A DNA stretch of 33,590 nt from a virus. Where the stretch lies: IMG/VR virus record IMGVR_UViG_3300045131_001316, positions 1 to 33,590 of that record. One strand, written 5' to 3'. This document shows positions 1-6,649 of the stretch, piece after piece. How positions within the stretch are numbered: position 1 is the stretch's first letter; each line of letters opens with the position of its first letter. Made by a program: the position numbers and the translations under genes. A model generated the notes under the pieces. It made no database searches and had not been told where the DNA came from. It worked only from the letters and a program-made list of their open reading frames with translations.

Positions 1-1
1 G

Positions 2-160
2 GAGTTGCCGCTGACGGTTAAGCCGACATTTATTCCCATTGTTTCGCCTGATAACTTGGTTGAGATTTGCCGCAGACTTGTGAACCATGTTGACGGCTGC
101 GACTACCGGGCGAAATATCAAGAGTTGGTTAAGCGGTTGAACGAAATCAAGGAGGGTTGA
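2..160 (+). CDS. C-terminal end of an unknown protein (partial, 5' end outside window)
   Basis: An open frame enters from the left edge and stops with TGA at 158-160, giving 52 residues that end in a charged stretch (YQELVKRLNEIKEG). The tail looks helical. No family was recognised. A GGAGG sequence at 151-155, inside its last codons, is well placed to serve the next gene, so the two are probably in one operon. The protein start lies outside the window. Confidence 0.6.
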   Translation, partial: ELPLTVKPTFIPIVSPDNLVEICRRLVNHVDGCDYRAKYQELVKRLNEIKEG

Positions 161-162
161 TA

Positions 163-720
163 ATGCAAATTAGCGTTGTTGATTTTTGCGATAAGCATGG
201 CGCGTGTTCGGATGGTCGGGAATGGGCTATAGGTACGGGCGCGAAAACGATTGATGCTTTATGGAAACGGGATGACATCAAATCGGAATGGCGTATATGG
301 ATTGCCACACGTTCCGGCGTGCTTGATGATAAAACTTTGCGCCTATTTGCCTGCCGGTGTGTCCGGCAAGTGTGGCATTTATTAGCCGATCAACGGAGCA
401 AAAACGCGGTTGAAGTGGCAGAGCGGTTTGCTAATGGAAAGGCCACAAGCAAAGAATTGGCCGCCGCATGGGCCGCCGCACGGGACGCCGCATGGGCCGC
501 CGCATGGGCCGCCGCACGGGACTCCGCATTGGACGCCGCATTGGACGCCGCACGGGACGCCGCATTGGCCGCCGCATGGGCCGCCGCATGGGCCGCCGCA
601 CGGGACTCCGCATTGGCCGCCGCATTGGACGCCGCATTGGACGCCGCACGGGCCGCCGCATGGGACGCACAGGCTGAATATTTGAAAGCGAACACTAATC
701 CGAATTTCAAGAAAGGTTGA
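163..720 (+). CDS. Alanine-rich tandem-repeat protein
   Basis: This encodes 185 residues from ATG 163, chosen over an upstream TTG at 157 because GGAGG at 151-155 lies 7 bases before it. The N-terminal 95 residues form a non-repetitive globular part with the segment LRLFACRCVRQVWHLL. Residues 100-167 are 17 tandem copies of a tetrapeptide [A/D]-[A/S]-A-[W/R/L], expected to be a long helix. The C-terminus is a short Lys/Asn-rich tail. From memory, similar N-terminal domains joined to AAW/AAR repeats recur in phages and in Planctomycete-like genomes, without a firm function. The repeat leaves every frame free of stops, so the overlapping open frames here are shadows. Confidence 0.8.
   Translation: MQISVVDFCDKHGACSDGREWAIGTGAKTIDALWKRDDIKSEWRIWIATRSGVLDDKTLRLFACRCVRQVWHLLADQRSKNAVEVAERFANGKATSKELAAAWAAARDAAWAAAWAAARDSALDAALDAARDAALAAAWAAAWAAARDSALAAALDAALDAARAAAWDAQAEYLKANTNPNFKKG
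460..663. repeat. 12-bp tandem repeat, 17 units, coding
   Basis: There are seventeen back-to-back 12-base units of the form GMC-KCC-GCA-(TGG/CGG/TTG). Variation is confined to single bases: codon 1 is GCC or GAC, codon 2 is GCC or (twice) TCC, and codon 4 is TGG, CGG or TTG. Units 3-8 and units 10-16 share the same order around a DSAL unit, offset by seven units (84 bp). This points to segmental duplication inside the array. Confidence 0.95.
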
Positions 721-724
721 ACAC

Positions 725-1003
725 ATGAACGAATCAGCAATCAAACAGACGGTCACGGCGCGGATCGAAACGCTACTAGCACAACAGGAGGTCATACAGG
801 CCGCCCTTGCGAACGAGCAGCGGGAACTACAAGCGCACAAAAAGGAGTTGATTAAACGCGACGGCGTATGCGAGGAAAAGGCGGCGGTCATTGATTCCTA
901 CAAGCGCAAGATCAAGGCGATCAAAGTTGCGCTCAAAAATCCCGACAATGAACAGATGCTTTTAACGCTCGCCGGGCCGGACTTCCAGCCGCTGGGGGAA
1001 TGA
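725..1003 (+). CDS. Small coiled-coil protein, unknown
   Basis: This encodes 92 residues, nearly all helical and charged, with heptad-like spacing from about residue 15 to 75 (TARIETLLAQQEVIQAAL and following). It has no signal, membrane segment or metal motif. GAAAGG at 710-715 is the likely ribosome binding site. The gene ends in TGA directly followed by the ATG of the next gene, so translation is probably coupled. No family was recognised; a structural or DNA-binding accessory role in the early operon is only a guess. Confidence 0.7.
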   Translation: MNESAIKQTVTARIETLLAQQEVIQAALANEQRELQAHKKELIKRDGVCEEKAAVIDSYKRKIKAIKVALKNPDNEQMLLTLAGPDFQPLGE

Positions 1004-1408
1004 ATGAACGTCTTACAATCAGACCCGTATGCCTTGCGTGACCGCATTAACGCGATACCCTGCGAGCGCATCCGGGAACACATACGGGCCTCAGCCTGGG
1101 CGAATTGGCGCGGGATGCAAAAAGGGCTGGACATTATTGCGGACGGTTGCGATATGAAAAACCCGATAACGGGATTTGCGACGGCTGATGAGTTCGCACA
1201 TTGGGGCGCAGTAGTCGGATATCCGGCAGGCGTTTTATCGCGTTGCGTTGCGTGCATCAGGACGGCGGACCAATCATCCGGCAAACAACCGCAAAACCCG
1301 GACTTGAAATATTACAGGCCGGAAGCACGGGCACGGATGAAAAAAGAAACGATCCTCAAAAACAAGCGGGAAAAGTTTGCCGCTATGTCGGAAAAACGGG
1401 AGGCGTAA
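1004..1408 (+). CDS. Hypothetical early protein
   Basis: This encodes 134 residues, starting at the ATG immediately after the preceding stop. The central part (residues 25-95) looks globular with several Trp and Cys residues. The C-terminal 35 residues are strongly basic (ARMKKETILKNKREK), which suggests contact with nucleic acid. The family was not recognised. It sits in the run of small early genes just before the helicase. Confidence 0.7.
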   Translation: MNVLQSDPYALRDRINAIPCERIREHIRASAWANWRGMQKGLDIIADGCDMKNPITGFATADEFAHWGAVVGYPAGVLSRCVACIRTADQSSGKQPQNPDLKYYRPEARARMKKETILKNKREKFAAMSEKREA

Positions 1409-1410
1409 AT

Positions 1411-1632
1411 ATGAAAGTCAAATGTGAGAGCGCGGATAAGTGTACGCTTGAATGTGAACACAAAGAGCCGCATATAAAAAATGTCGTTTGCCGTGGAATC
1501 TGCGAACGGCTTTACGGAATACCGGAAAGCCGTTGCAAGCCCGTCGAATCATCGGCCCGTATCATTGGCGAGGGATCGGCCCGCTTATTGGGCGTTGACT
1601 TGGACCGCTTGCCGGTCGGGGGTGGGGCGTGA
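1411..1632 (+). CDS. Small cysteine-rich protein (putative Zn-binding)
   Basis: This encodes 73 residues from ATG 1411; the same frame is open further upstream, but that part lies inside the preceding gene. The N-terminal half carries Cys5, Cys11, Cys15, Cys27, Cys31 and Cys42 with His at 17 and 21, a spacing suited to binding zinc. Small phage proteins with a CxxxxxC..C.H..PH pattern are common, but no function is established to my knowledge. It overlaps the helicase start by four bases (GTGA), which indicates translational coupling. Confidence 0.65.
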   Translation: MKVKCESADKCTLECEHKEPHIKNVVCRGICERLYGIPESRCKPVESSARIIGEGSARLLGVDLDRLPVGGGA

Positions 1633-3638
1633 ATTACTCCGAATTTATTAACCGTAAATCGCAATGCGGAGGGATGACCGGGTTTGAGCCGGTTTGGATG
1701 CCGGATATGCTTTTTGACTTTCAGAAGTTCATTGCGACCTGGACGATCCAAAAAGGGAAGGCGGCGGAACTGGCTGACTGCGGTCTCGGAAAGTCGTTTA
1801 TGGAATTAGTTTGGGCGGAAAACATTGTCCGCAAAACTAACGGGCGGGTTTTACTTTTAACCCCGCTTGCGGTCGGTCAGCAAATGGTAAAGGAGGGCGT
1901 CAAGATCGGTGTTGAGTGCAAACAGTGTCGGGACGGTTGTCTTGACGGTATGCCGAAAATCATTGTGACGAATTATGAGAAACTCCATTTATTTGATCCG
2001 TCGGATTTCGTCGGGTGTGTCTGCGACGAATCATCCATCCTTAAACATTTCACGGGCGCGACTCAAAAGCAGGTCACTCGCTTTATGTGCAAGTTGCCCT
2101 TCCGCTTGCTTGGCACGGCAACGGCGGCACCGAACGATTATATTGAGCTTGGCACGTCAAGCGAAGCACTGGGTGAATTGTCCTATTCGGAAATGCTCAC
2201 GCGGTATTTTCGACAGCTTGACGACAAGGGCCAGAAAAAGGAATTGAAAGACCAGGCGTTCGCGGAAAGATCGGCAAAGCATTTTGCCCGGTTATCGTTT
2301 CGGGTTGCACAGTCAATTAGTCAATGGCGGTTAAAAAATCATGCGGTCACTCCGTTTTGGCGGTGGGTTGCATCCTGGGCGAAAGCGTGCCGGATGCCGT
2401 CCGATTTGGGATTCGATAACGGAAAGTTCATTTTGCCGGAATTGAAGGAACATGATCACGTCATTATTCCCGGCACGGCACCGGATGGAATGCTTTTCAC
2501 GCTTCCCGCCTTTGGCTTGAAAGAGGAACGCGAGGAACGGCGGCGCACATTGAAAGAGCGTTGTGAGTACGCGGCGGATTTAGTCAAGCATGACAACCCC
2601 GCCGTGATATGGTGCCACATGAATGATGAGGGGAAGCTATTGGAAAGGCTTATTCCAAACAGCATAGAAGTGGCCGGATCACATTCCGATGAATACAAAG
2701 AAGCGGCGGCGGCTTGGTTTATTGGTGAAAAATGTATTTGCAATGACCCGATGTTTAGTGCTAAATTGACAGCATGGCAAAAAGAAAAAAAGGTTATTGG
2801 GCGCGATATTATAGAGAGCATCGCGCAAAACGCTTGCTTGCTTCCTGCGAGTGGCAGCGGAATCATTCAGAGCAACGAAAGAAATACATGCAAAACTACT
2901 ATTCAAATAACCCGGATAAATGGGAATCAACAGTTGAATCGCTCGCAAGGAAAAGAGATCGAAGAAACTCCAGATACGCAACTGACGAAAAATTTAGACG
3001 GGAAACTATCGAAGCCGCAAAACGAGACCGGATCAAGCATCCAACAAGACGGGCAAACAAATCCCTGCGGGATTTTGCCGCCCCATTCAAAACATACGAA
3101 GAAGCCGTTAAAAGCCAAAACGGAAAGTGCGCTATCTGTGGAAGAAAAGAAGGCGACGGGCGCGGATACAGATTGCACGTTGACCACTGCCACAAAACAA
3201 TGCAATACCGGGGAATGCTCTGCTCAGATTGTAATCTTGGACTCGGAAAGCTTGGCGACAGTCTCGAAGCTATTGAACGTGCCGCAATGTATTTGCGGGC
3301 ACAAAAGCGGAAACAGAAAATTGATAAGTAAAAGCAGGATTTTCGGGTTCGGGCTTAACTTCCAACATTGTGCACATGTGGTTACTTTCGCCACCCATAG
3401 CTATGAACAATATTATCAGAGCGTGCGCCGGTGTTGGAGGTTTGGACAAAAGAACCCGGTACGGCTTGACGTGATAGCGACCGAGGGAGAACGGCGCGTT
3501 ATTGAAAACATGAGGGCGAAGGCAGTTAAGGCGGATTTGATGTTTGCGTCATTGGTTGAACAAATGAACAACCCGGATATTGTCCGGTCGGAAAACAAGA
3601 CACACGAAAGGATAAAGGTTCCCACATGGATCAAGTAA
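1629..3638 (+). CDS. SF2 (SNF2/DEAD-like) phage helicase, interrupted by an inserted endonuclease gene
   Basis: This encodes 669 residues from GTG 1629. Helicase signatures are clear: a Q-motif-like FDFQKF at 29-34, Walker A DCGLGKS at 50-56, a DEAH-type CDES at 132-135, and GTATAAPND (motif III) at 162-170. Near the C-terminus are motif V (FGFGLNFQHC) and motif VI (QSVRRCWRFGQ). Helicases of this type are typically paired with a methyltransferase in phages, as here. Between residue 371 (GEKCIC) and residue 566 (ISKSRIFGFG) lie about 194 residues of Asn/Gln/Thr/Lys-rich sequence with no helicase character. This stretch is the other-frame reading of an endonuclease VII gene. Removing it in frame gives GEKCICISKSRIFGFG, close to what relatives show before motif V. 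The protein may therefore be non-functional, split, or tolerant of the insert. Confidence 0.9.
   Translation: MNYSEFINRKSQCGGMTGFEPVWMPDMLFDFQKFIATWTIQKGKAAELADCGLGKSFMELVWAENIVRKTNGRVLLLTPLAVGQQMVKEGVKIGVECKQCRDGCLDGMPKIIVTNYEKLHLFDPSDFVGCVCDESSILKHFTGATQKQVTRFMCKLPFRLLGTATAAPNDYIELGTSSEALGELSYSEMLTRYFRQLDDKGQKKELKDQAFAERSAKHFARLSFRVAQSISQWRLKNHAVTPFWRWVASWAKACRMPSDLGFDNGKFILPELKEHDHVIIPGTAPDGMLFTLPAFGLKEEREERRRTLKERCEYAADLVKHDNPAVIWCHMNDEGKLLERLIPNSIEVAGSHSDEYKEAAAAWFIGEKCICNDPMFSAKLTAWQKEKKVIGRDIIESIAQNACLLPASGSGIIQSNERNTCKTTIQITRINGNQQLNRSQGKEIEETPDTQLTKNLDGKLSKPQNETGSSIQQDGQTNPCGILPPHSKHTKKPLKAKTESALSVEEKKATGADTDCTLTTATKQCNTGECSAQIVILDSESLATVSKLLNVPQCICGHKSGNRKLISKSRIFGFGLNFQHCAHVVTFATHSYEQYYQSVRRCWRFGQKNPVRLDVIATEGERRVIENMRAKAVKADLMFASLVEQMNNPDIVRSENKTHERIKVPTWIK
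2774..3331 (+). CDS. Recombination endonuclease VII-type HNH nuclease, nested out of frame in the helicase gene
   Basis: This encodes 185 residues. The N-terminal 100 are basic with YYREH / NYYSNNPDKW-type helices. The C-terminal part is an endonuclease VII (His-Me finger) domain: Cys119-x2-Cys122, LHVDHCHKT at 134-142 with the catalytic Asp-His, RGMLC at 146-150 and CN at 153-154, followed by LGKLGDS. The frame opens only at a TAA at 2762-2764, twelve bases before its ATG. It closes at 3329-3331, a few bases inside sequence that belongs to helicase motif V. No good ribosome binding site is visible. The base composition is richer in A than the flanks. It is best read as a homing-type mobile gene inserted in the helicase. 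Confidence 0.88.
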   Translation: MAKRKKGYWARYYREHRAKRLLASCEWQRNHSEQRKKYMQNYYSNNPDKWESTVESLARKRDRRNSRYATDEKFRRETIEAAKRDRIKHPTRRANKSLRDFAAPFKTYEEAVKSQNGKCAICGRKEGDGRGYRLHVDHCHKTMQYRGMLCSDCNLGLGKLGDSLEAIERAAMYLRAQKRKQKIDK

Positions 3639-4567
3639 TTACAGATCGGTATGCGATTTATCAGGGCGACTGTGTTTCGGTTATGAAAGATATGCCGAAA
3701 GCGTCAATTCACTTTTCAATTCACTCACCCCCATTTTGTGGTTTATACGTTTATTCAAGCGATGAACGGGACATATCGAACTGTATTGATTATAATGAGT
3801 TCATTGATCATTATGGTTTTTGCGTAGACGAAATTACGCGCATCACTATGCCGGGGCGCATGTCTGCGGTTCATTGCATGGATATTCCAAGCGGAAACTG
3901 CGGGTGTGATTCAATTAAGGATTTTCCAGGCGACATTATCAGAATGTATGAAGCGCGGGGCTGGAAGTTTGCTTGCCGGTATTTCGTCTGGAAGGAGCCA
4001 TTGACGATTCGCAACCGGACCATGATGAAAAGCCTTTCCCATAAATGCCTGACACTGGACTCAACCAAGTGTTCAATGGCTAATGCGGATATGCTTTTGA
4101 TATTCCGCAACGCCGGAGAAAATCAAATCCCGGTTGCACACCCTACCGGGCTGATGCACTACGCAGGGGAAAGGCCCGTGCCGGATGATGTTATCAAGTT
4201 TAAGGGCTGGAAGGGGAGCCAACTCGAAAACCGATACTCACAATGGGTTTGGCGTCAATACGCTTCCGCCTTCTGGGATGACGTGCGGCTTGATGAAGTG
4301 TTGAAGTATCGGGAGGGCAAAGATTTCGAGGATGAAAAACACTGCCATCCTTTACAGTTGGATGTGATCGAACGCGGGGTTGTCATGTGGTCAAACCCCG
4401 GCGAAACTGTATTGACGCCGTTCATGGGTGTAGGATCGGAAGTTTATGGGGCGGTGGTCAACGGACGGCGCGGGATCGGTATTGAGTTGAAAGCAAGTTA
4501 TTTTCGGCAAGCCGTCCGCAACCTGTTCGCAATCGGGACAGCCACAAAGACGGACACTATGATTTAA
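3626..4567 (+). CDS. Site-specific DNA methyltransferase (N4-C / N6-A class)
   Basis: This encodes 313 residues, overlapping the helicase end by 13 bases. The catalytic motif IV is SPPF at 34-37. The AdoMet-binding motif I is TPFMGVGS at 264-271, followed by GRRGIGIEL. The order IV then I marks a beta-class amino-methyltransferase. SPPF-type motifs occur in N4-cytosine and some N6-adenine enzymes, so the base cannot be settled from sequence. No cognate restriction endonuclease is adjacent, so it is probably an orphan phage enzyme protecting phage DNA, or working with the neighbouring helicase. Confidence 0.9.
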   Translation: MDQVITDRYAIYQGDCVSVMKDMPKASIHFSIHSPPFCGLYVYSSDERDISNCIDYNEFIDHYGFCVDEITRITMPGRMSAVHCMDIPSGNCGCDSIKDFPGDIIRMYEARGWKFACRYFVWKEPLTIRNRTMMKSLSHKCLTLDSTKCSMANADMLLIFRNAGENQIPVAHPTGLMHYAGERPVPDDVIKFKGWKGSQLENRYSQWVWRQYASAFWDDVRLDEVLKYREGKDFEDEKHCHPLQLDVIERGVVMWSNPGETVLTPFMGVGSEVYGAVVNGRRGIGIELKASYFRQAVRNLFAIGTATKTDTMI

Positions 4568-4646
4568 TGTTGACGCCCCTCCCCACCCCGTCCTATATTG
4601 GCGGGGATGGGTGGACCATCAGCCGCTTGAACCGGCGAACACACAA

Positions 4647-4757
4647 ATGAAAAATAAAACTGAAATCTGCAAGACCGCACCCAGAGGGAAAAAGGCGAAA
4701 GCCCGTGTGTCCCGTTCAAACTGGGTGCGGCCTTGTGTTTTCAGGGGTGATAAATGA
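4647..4757 (+). CDS. Possible 36-residue basic peptide ORF (alternative reading of the structured element)
   Basis: An ATG at 4647 opens a frame that ends at TGA 4755-4757, overlapping the ATG of the HNH gene in ATGA fashion. The peptide is very basic and ends in SNWVRPCVFRGDK. There is no convincing ribosome binding site upstream. The same DNA forms a long stem-loop, so the open frame may be accidental. Coupling to the HNH start is the only support. Confidence 0.25.
   Translation: MKNKTEICKTAPRGKKAKARVSRSNWVRPCVFRGDK
4670..4741 (+). promoter_or_regulatory. Structured RNA element (15-bp stem, GAAA tetraloop) before the HNH gene; possible terminator or attenuator
   Basis: Bases 4670-4684 pair with 4721-4735 over 15 positions with a single A.C mismatch. 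Inside, GGG 4686-4688 can pair with CCC 4711-4713, and GGC-GAAA-GCC (4694-4703) forms a hairpin with a GNRA tetraloop. Four T residues follow at 4738-4741, then the HNH ribosome binding site (AGGGG, 4743-4747). It lies in the 186-base gap between the methyltransferase and HNH genes. It could terminate the methyltransferase transcript, attenuate HNH expression, or be an independent RNA. A second GC-rich inverted repeat (4583-4588 with 4609-4614) lies upstream and has no T run. Confidence 0.55.
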
Positions 4758-5008
4758 AGCGGAAACACCTTCCGTTATCTTTAGAGTTGAAATTCCGATC
4801 AATGCGTTGCGTGATATGCAATTCTTGGGATATAGAGATTGACCATATAATTCCAGTTTCACTAGGTGGAACAAACGACGAATCAAACCTTCAATCTTTA
4901 TGCAAAAAATGCAACCGGATAAAAGAGGGAATGCAAAGGATGCAACGTCACCCCATAACAAATTCTGAAATAAAAACCAAGCTGATTCAGAGCGGGATAT
5001 TAAAATGA
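4754..5008 (+). CDS. HNH endonuclease
   Basis: This encodes 84 residues that are almost entirely one HNH domain: CVIC at 19-22, EIDHIIPVSLGGTND at 30-44 with the catalytic Asp-His pair, SNLQSLC (residues 46-52), then CKKCNRIK with Asn as the third HNH residue. The short basic N-terminus may bind DNA. It is preceded by a long RNA stem-loop and overlaps the replication gene by four bases. Its AT-rich composition differs from the adjacent methyltransferase, consistent with a mobile free-standing homing-type nuclease. A packaging role, as for some phage HNH proteins, is less likely at this location. Confidence 0.85.
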   Translation: MKRKHLPLSLELKFRSMRCVICNSWDIEIDHIIPVSLGGTNDESNLQSLCKKCNRIKEGMQRMQRHPITNSEIKTKLIQSGILK

Positions 5009-5886
5009 GTCATTACAGAATTAGAGATTGGGATAAGCATTTTGAGAATAACCGCACACGGGACATGATTAGAATGCAGTGGGTTCCGGTGCCGAATAAG
5101 CACGATGGCGAGAGTTATCAGGTCATCATGGGAATGAAAAACGGGATCGTAATTTTTGGTTGTTGGTGCCTTATTTTGCAGGTTGCGAGCAAGCTGCGGG
5201 TACGCGGCACCCTCATGCGTGAAGATGGAACACCGATTGACGAAAACTCTTTAGCCTTAAAAACCGGGTGGAGGCACCCATCTGATTTTAAAAACGCTCT
5301 TGATGTTTTATCATCATCCGAAGTTGGGTGGATCGAATACGTTACAGAAGAAGGTGCGCCATGGCCGCACCTTCCTGCGCCATCGCCGCACCCTCCTGCG
5401 CGGAAGGGAAGGGAAGGGAAGGGAATAGAAAAGAATGGAATAATAAAATACGCTTCGCTTTTAAGTGCTGGGTTAGTTCCTATAAATCTAATCTTTGAAG
5501 TGTTTGGGGAGGCGTGGGATGATTTTGTGGATCATCGGAAGCAAATCAGAAAACCACTCACAGAACTGGCGGCTAAAAAGCTGTTGCAGATATTGTCTGA
5601 AATGAGTCCGGTTGACGCGGTAACGGCAATCAATAATTCCATTGCGAACGGTTGGCAGGGGATATTTGAGCCTAAAGCGTCAAACCCAAAAAAGTCAGCA
5701 TCGGGAGATAAGCCGCTAGACCAGTGGACTATCTATGAACTCAATTCCACGATTGACGCCAAAAAATCGGAGATTGATAGTTTTTCTGAATCAGCAAACA
5801 ATCCGAACAACCCGCGATATACGGAGTTTCGGAATTTGTGGGATAGTTTAAACCGCCTAAAGGCCGAACGATCAAGGAGGGGATGA
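5005..5886 (+). CDS. Phage replication protein (replisome organiser / helicase-loader type)
   Basis: This encodes 293 residues. The N-terminal 115 contain RIRDWDKHFEN and WVPVPNKHDG followed by a probable winged-helix segment, as seen in phage replication initiators. A low-complexity linker at residues 121-148 is rich in Pro, then Lys/Gly/Arg. The C-terminal region has AWDDFVDHRKQIRKPLTE and NSIANGWQGIFEP (residues 211-223), a hallmark of phage and plasmid replication proteins that recruit a helicase. The last 60 residues are helical and charged. The linker is encoded by a pentanucleotide repeat. The start overlaps the HNH stop (ATGA). Confidence 0.75.
   Translation: MSHYRIRDWDKHFENNRTRDMIRMQWVPVPNKHDGESYQVIMGMKNGIVIFGCWCLILQVASKLRVRGTLMREDGTPIDENSLALKTGWRHPSDFKNALDVLSSSEVGWIEYVTEEGAPWPHLPAPSPHPPARKGREGKGIEKNGIIKYASLLSAGLVPINLIFEVFGEAWDDFVDHRKQIRKPLTELAAKKLLQILSEMSPVDAVTAINNSIANGWQGIFEPKASNPKKSASGDKPLDQWTIYELNSTIDAKKSEIDSFSESANNPNNPRYTEFRNLWDSLNRLKAERSRRG
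5402..5425 (+). repeat. GGAAG pentanucleotide microsatellite in the replication gene
   Basis: Four GGAAG units and a partial fifth lie in the linker of the replication protein. The unit is not a multiple of three, so gain or loss of one copy would shift the frame and cut off the C-terminal domain. Confidence 0.9.
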
Positions 5887-5887
5887 A

Positions 5888-5947
5888 ATGACAATCGACC
5901 AACTCCAAAACGCGCTATTAGACGCGCAAGGGCCGGGTGAGTGGTGA
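5888..5947 (+). CDS. Possible 19-residue leader peptide
   Basis: ATG 5888 follows a very strong ribosome binding site (AAGGAGGGG, 5875-5883) at five bases and opens a 19-residue frame (MTIDQLQNALLDAQGPGEW). Its TGA overlaps the GTG at 5944 of the next gene. It could be a coupling leader or the remnant of a longer protein. Confidence 0.4.
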   Translation: MTIDQLQNALLDAQGPGEW

Positions 5948-6159
5948 GTGACCCAACCGAAAGCAAATTCTACTACATCCCCACCCCGTCCCCCGGCGAT
6001 CCGGTCGGATGTTTACGCGCTCAACTGGGCGTATGCCCGGACAGCGATTGCCCGCACTACGGGCGGCACGAGTACGGGGCGGACTGCCGGACGGATGAAT
6101 GTGGGGACGGGGAAAGGGAGTGCATGAAGTGGAAGGATGACCAAAGGGAGGATGGATGA
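5944..6159 (+). CDS. Small cysteine-rich protein (putative Zn-binding)
   Basis: This encodes 71 residues from GTG 5944 (GTG 5941 is an alternative). GTG 5944 overlaps the stop of the short leader. After a proline-rich start (YIPTPSPGDP), six cysteines follow in residues 23-60 (GC, VC, DC, DC, EC, EC) with two His residues, suggesting one or two metal sites. The family was not recognised. It lies directly upstream of the VRR-NUC gene. Confidence 0.55.
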   Translation: MSDPTESKFYYIPTPSPGDPVGCLRAQLGVCPDSDCPHYGRHEYGADCRTDECGDGERECMKWKDDQREDG

Positions 6160-6160
6160 G

Positions 6161-6649
6161 ATGAAAGGCTGGACGCAATCCGACATAGACGCCAGAAAGC
6201 GGGAAGGCTTTACCGAATGCAACCCGCAAGGCGCCGTCCGGTCGATAGGCGGGCTAATTGTTCCACGTGGGATTTCAGCCGATAAGCCGAAATCCGTCAA
6301 GGCCGGTAAAGAGCCGCAATTCCAAAAGGACGTGGAGGGCTGGCTACGATTGCAAGGCTACCGGCCCCGGACGCCGTACGAAATCACGAGGCCGGGACCG
6401 TGCGCCGGGTGGTATATCCACCTGAACGGCAAACACGCGCAAGGCAACCCGATAATTTTGGACCTGCTTATTTTGAGCGCGGAGGGGTGGTATTGCGAGA
6501 TTGAGTTAAAAAGCGAGACAGGCAAACCGACAACAGAACAGGAGGAATTGATTAAGCGCGGCGGGTATTTGTGCCGGACGTTGGATGAGGTTAAACAGGT
6601 GCTTTTACAGACGGCTTATCAGCATAGCGATTCAGGTAGGGGCGCATGA
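6161..6649 (+). CDS. VRR-NUC-like PD-(D/E)XK nuclease
   Basis: This encodes 162 residues from ATG 6161. GGGAGG at 6146-6151 sits nine bases upstream, which favours this start over ATG 6137 or 6152. The nuclease core spans about residues 50-150: QKDVEGWLRLQGY, then Asp101 in PIILDLLIL, the E-x-K motif Glu115-Leu-Lys117, Gln127, and GYLCRTLDEVKQVL, which matches the layout of VRR-NUC domains. In phages such proteins are thought to act as Holliday-junction or structure-specific nucleases. The first 50 residues look flexible. The stop overlaps the next gene (ATGA). Confidence 0.75.
   Translation: MKGWTQSDIDARKREGFTECNPQGAVRSIGGLIVPRGISADKPKSVKAGKEPQFQKDVEGWLRLQGYRPRTPYEITRPGPCAGWYIHLNGKHAQGNPIILDLLILSAEGWYCEIELKSETGKPTTEQEELIKRGGYLCRTLDEVKQVLLQTAYQHSDSGRGA

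Noticed and set aside
382-891. Long open frames in several other frames over the Ala-rich repeat
   Set aside because: The 12-base repeat has no stop in any frame, so these are shadows; they lack ribosome binding sites, and the + frame from 163 has a non-repetitive domain.
2742-3323. Group I intron or intein in the helicase gene
   Set aside because: The insert is almost filled by the nuclease ORF, leaving about 30 bases outside it, and the helicase-frame translation shows no intein splicing blocks. Neither can be fully excluded without RNA or protein data.
4670-4741. tRNA-like or HEARO/omega RNA
   Set aside because: GTTCAAA resembles a T-loop, but no cloverleaf folds and the long stem is incompatible. 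The HNH protein lacks the RuvC domains of IscB-type nucleases.
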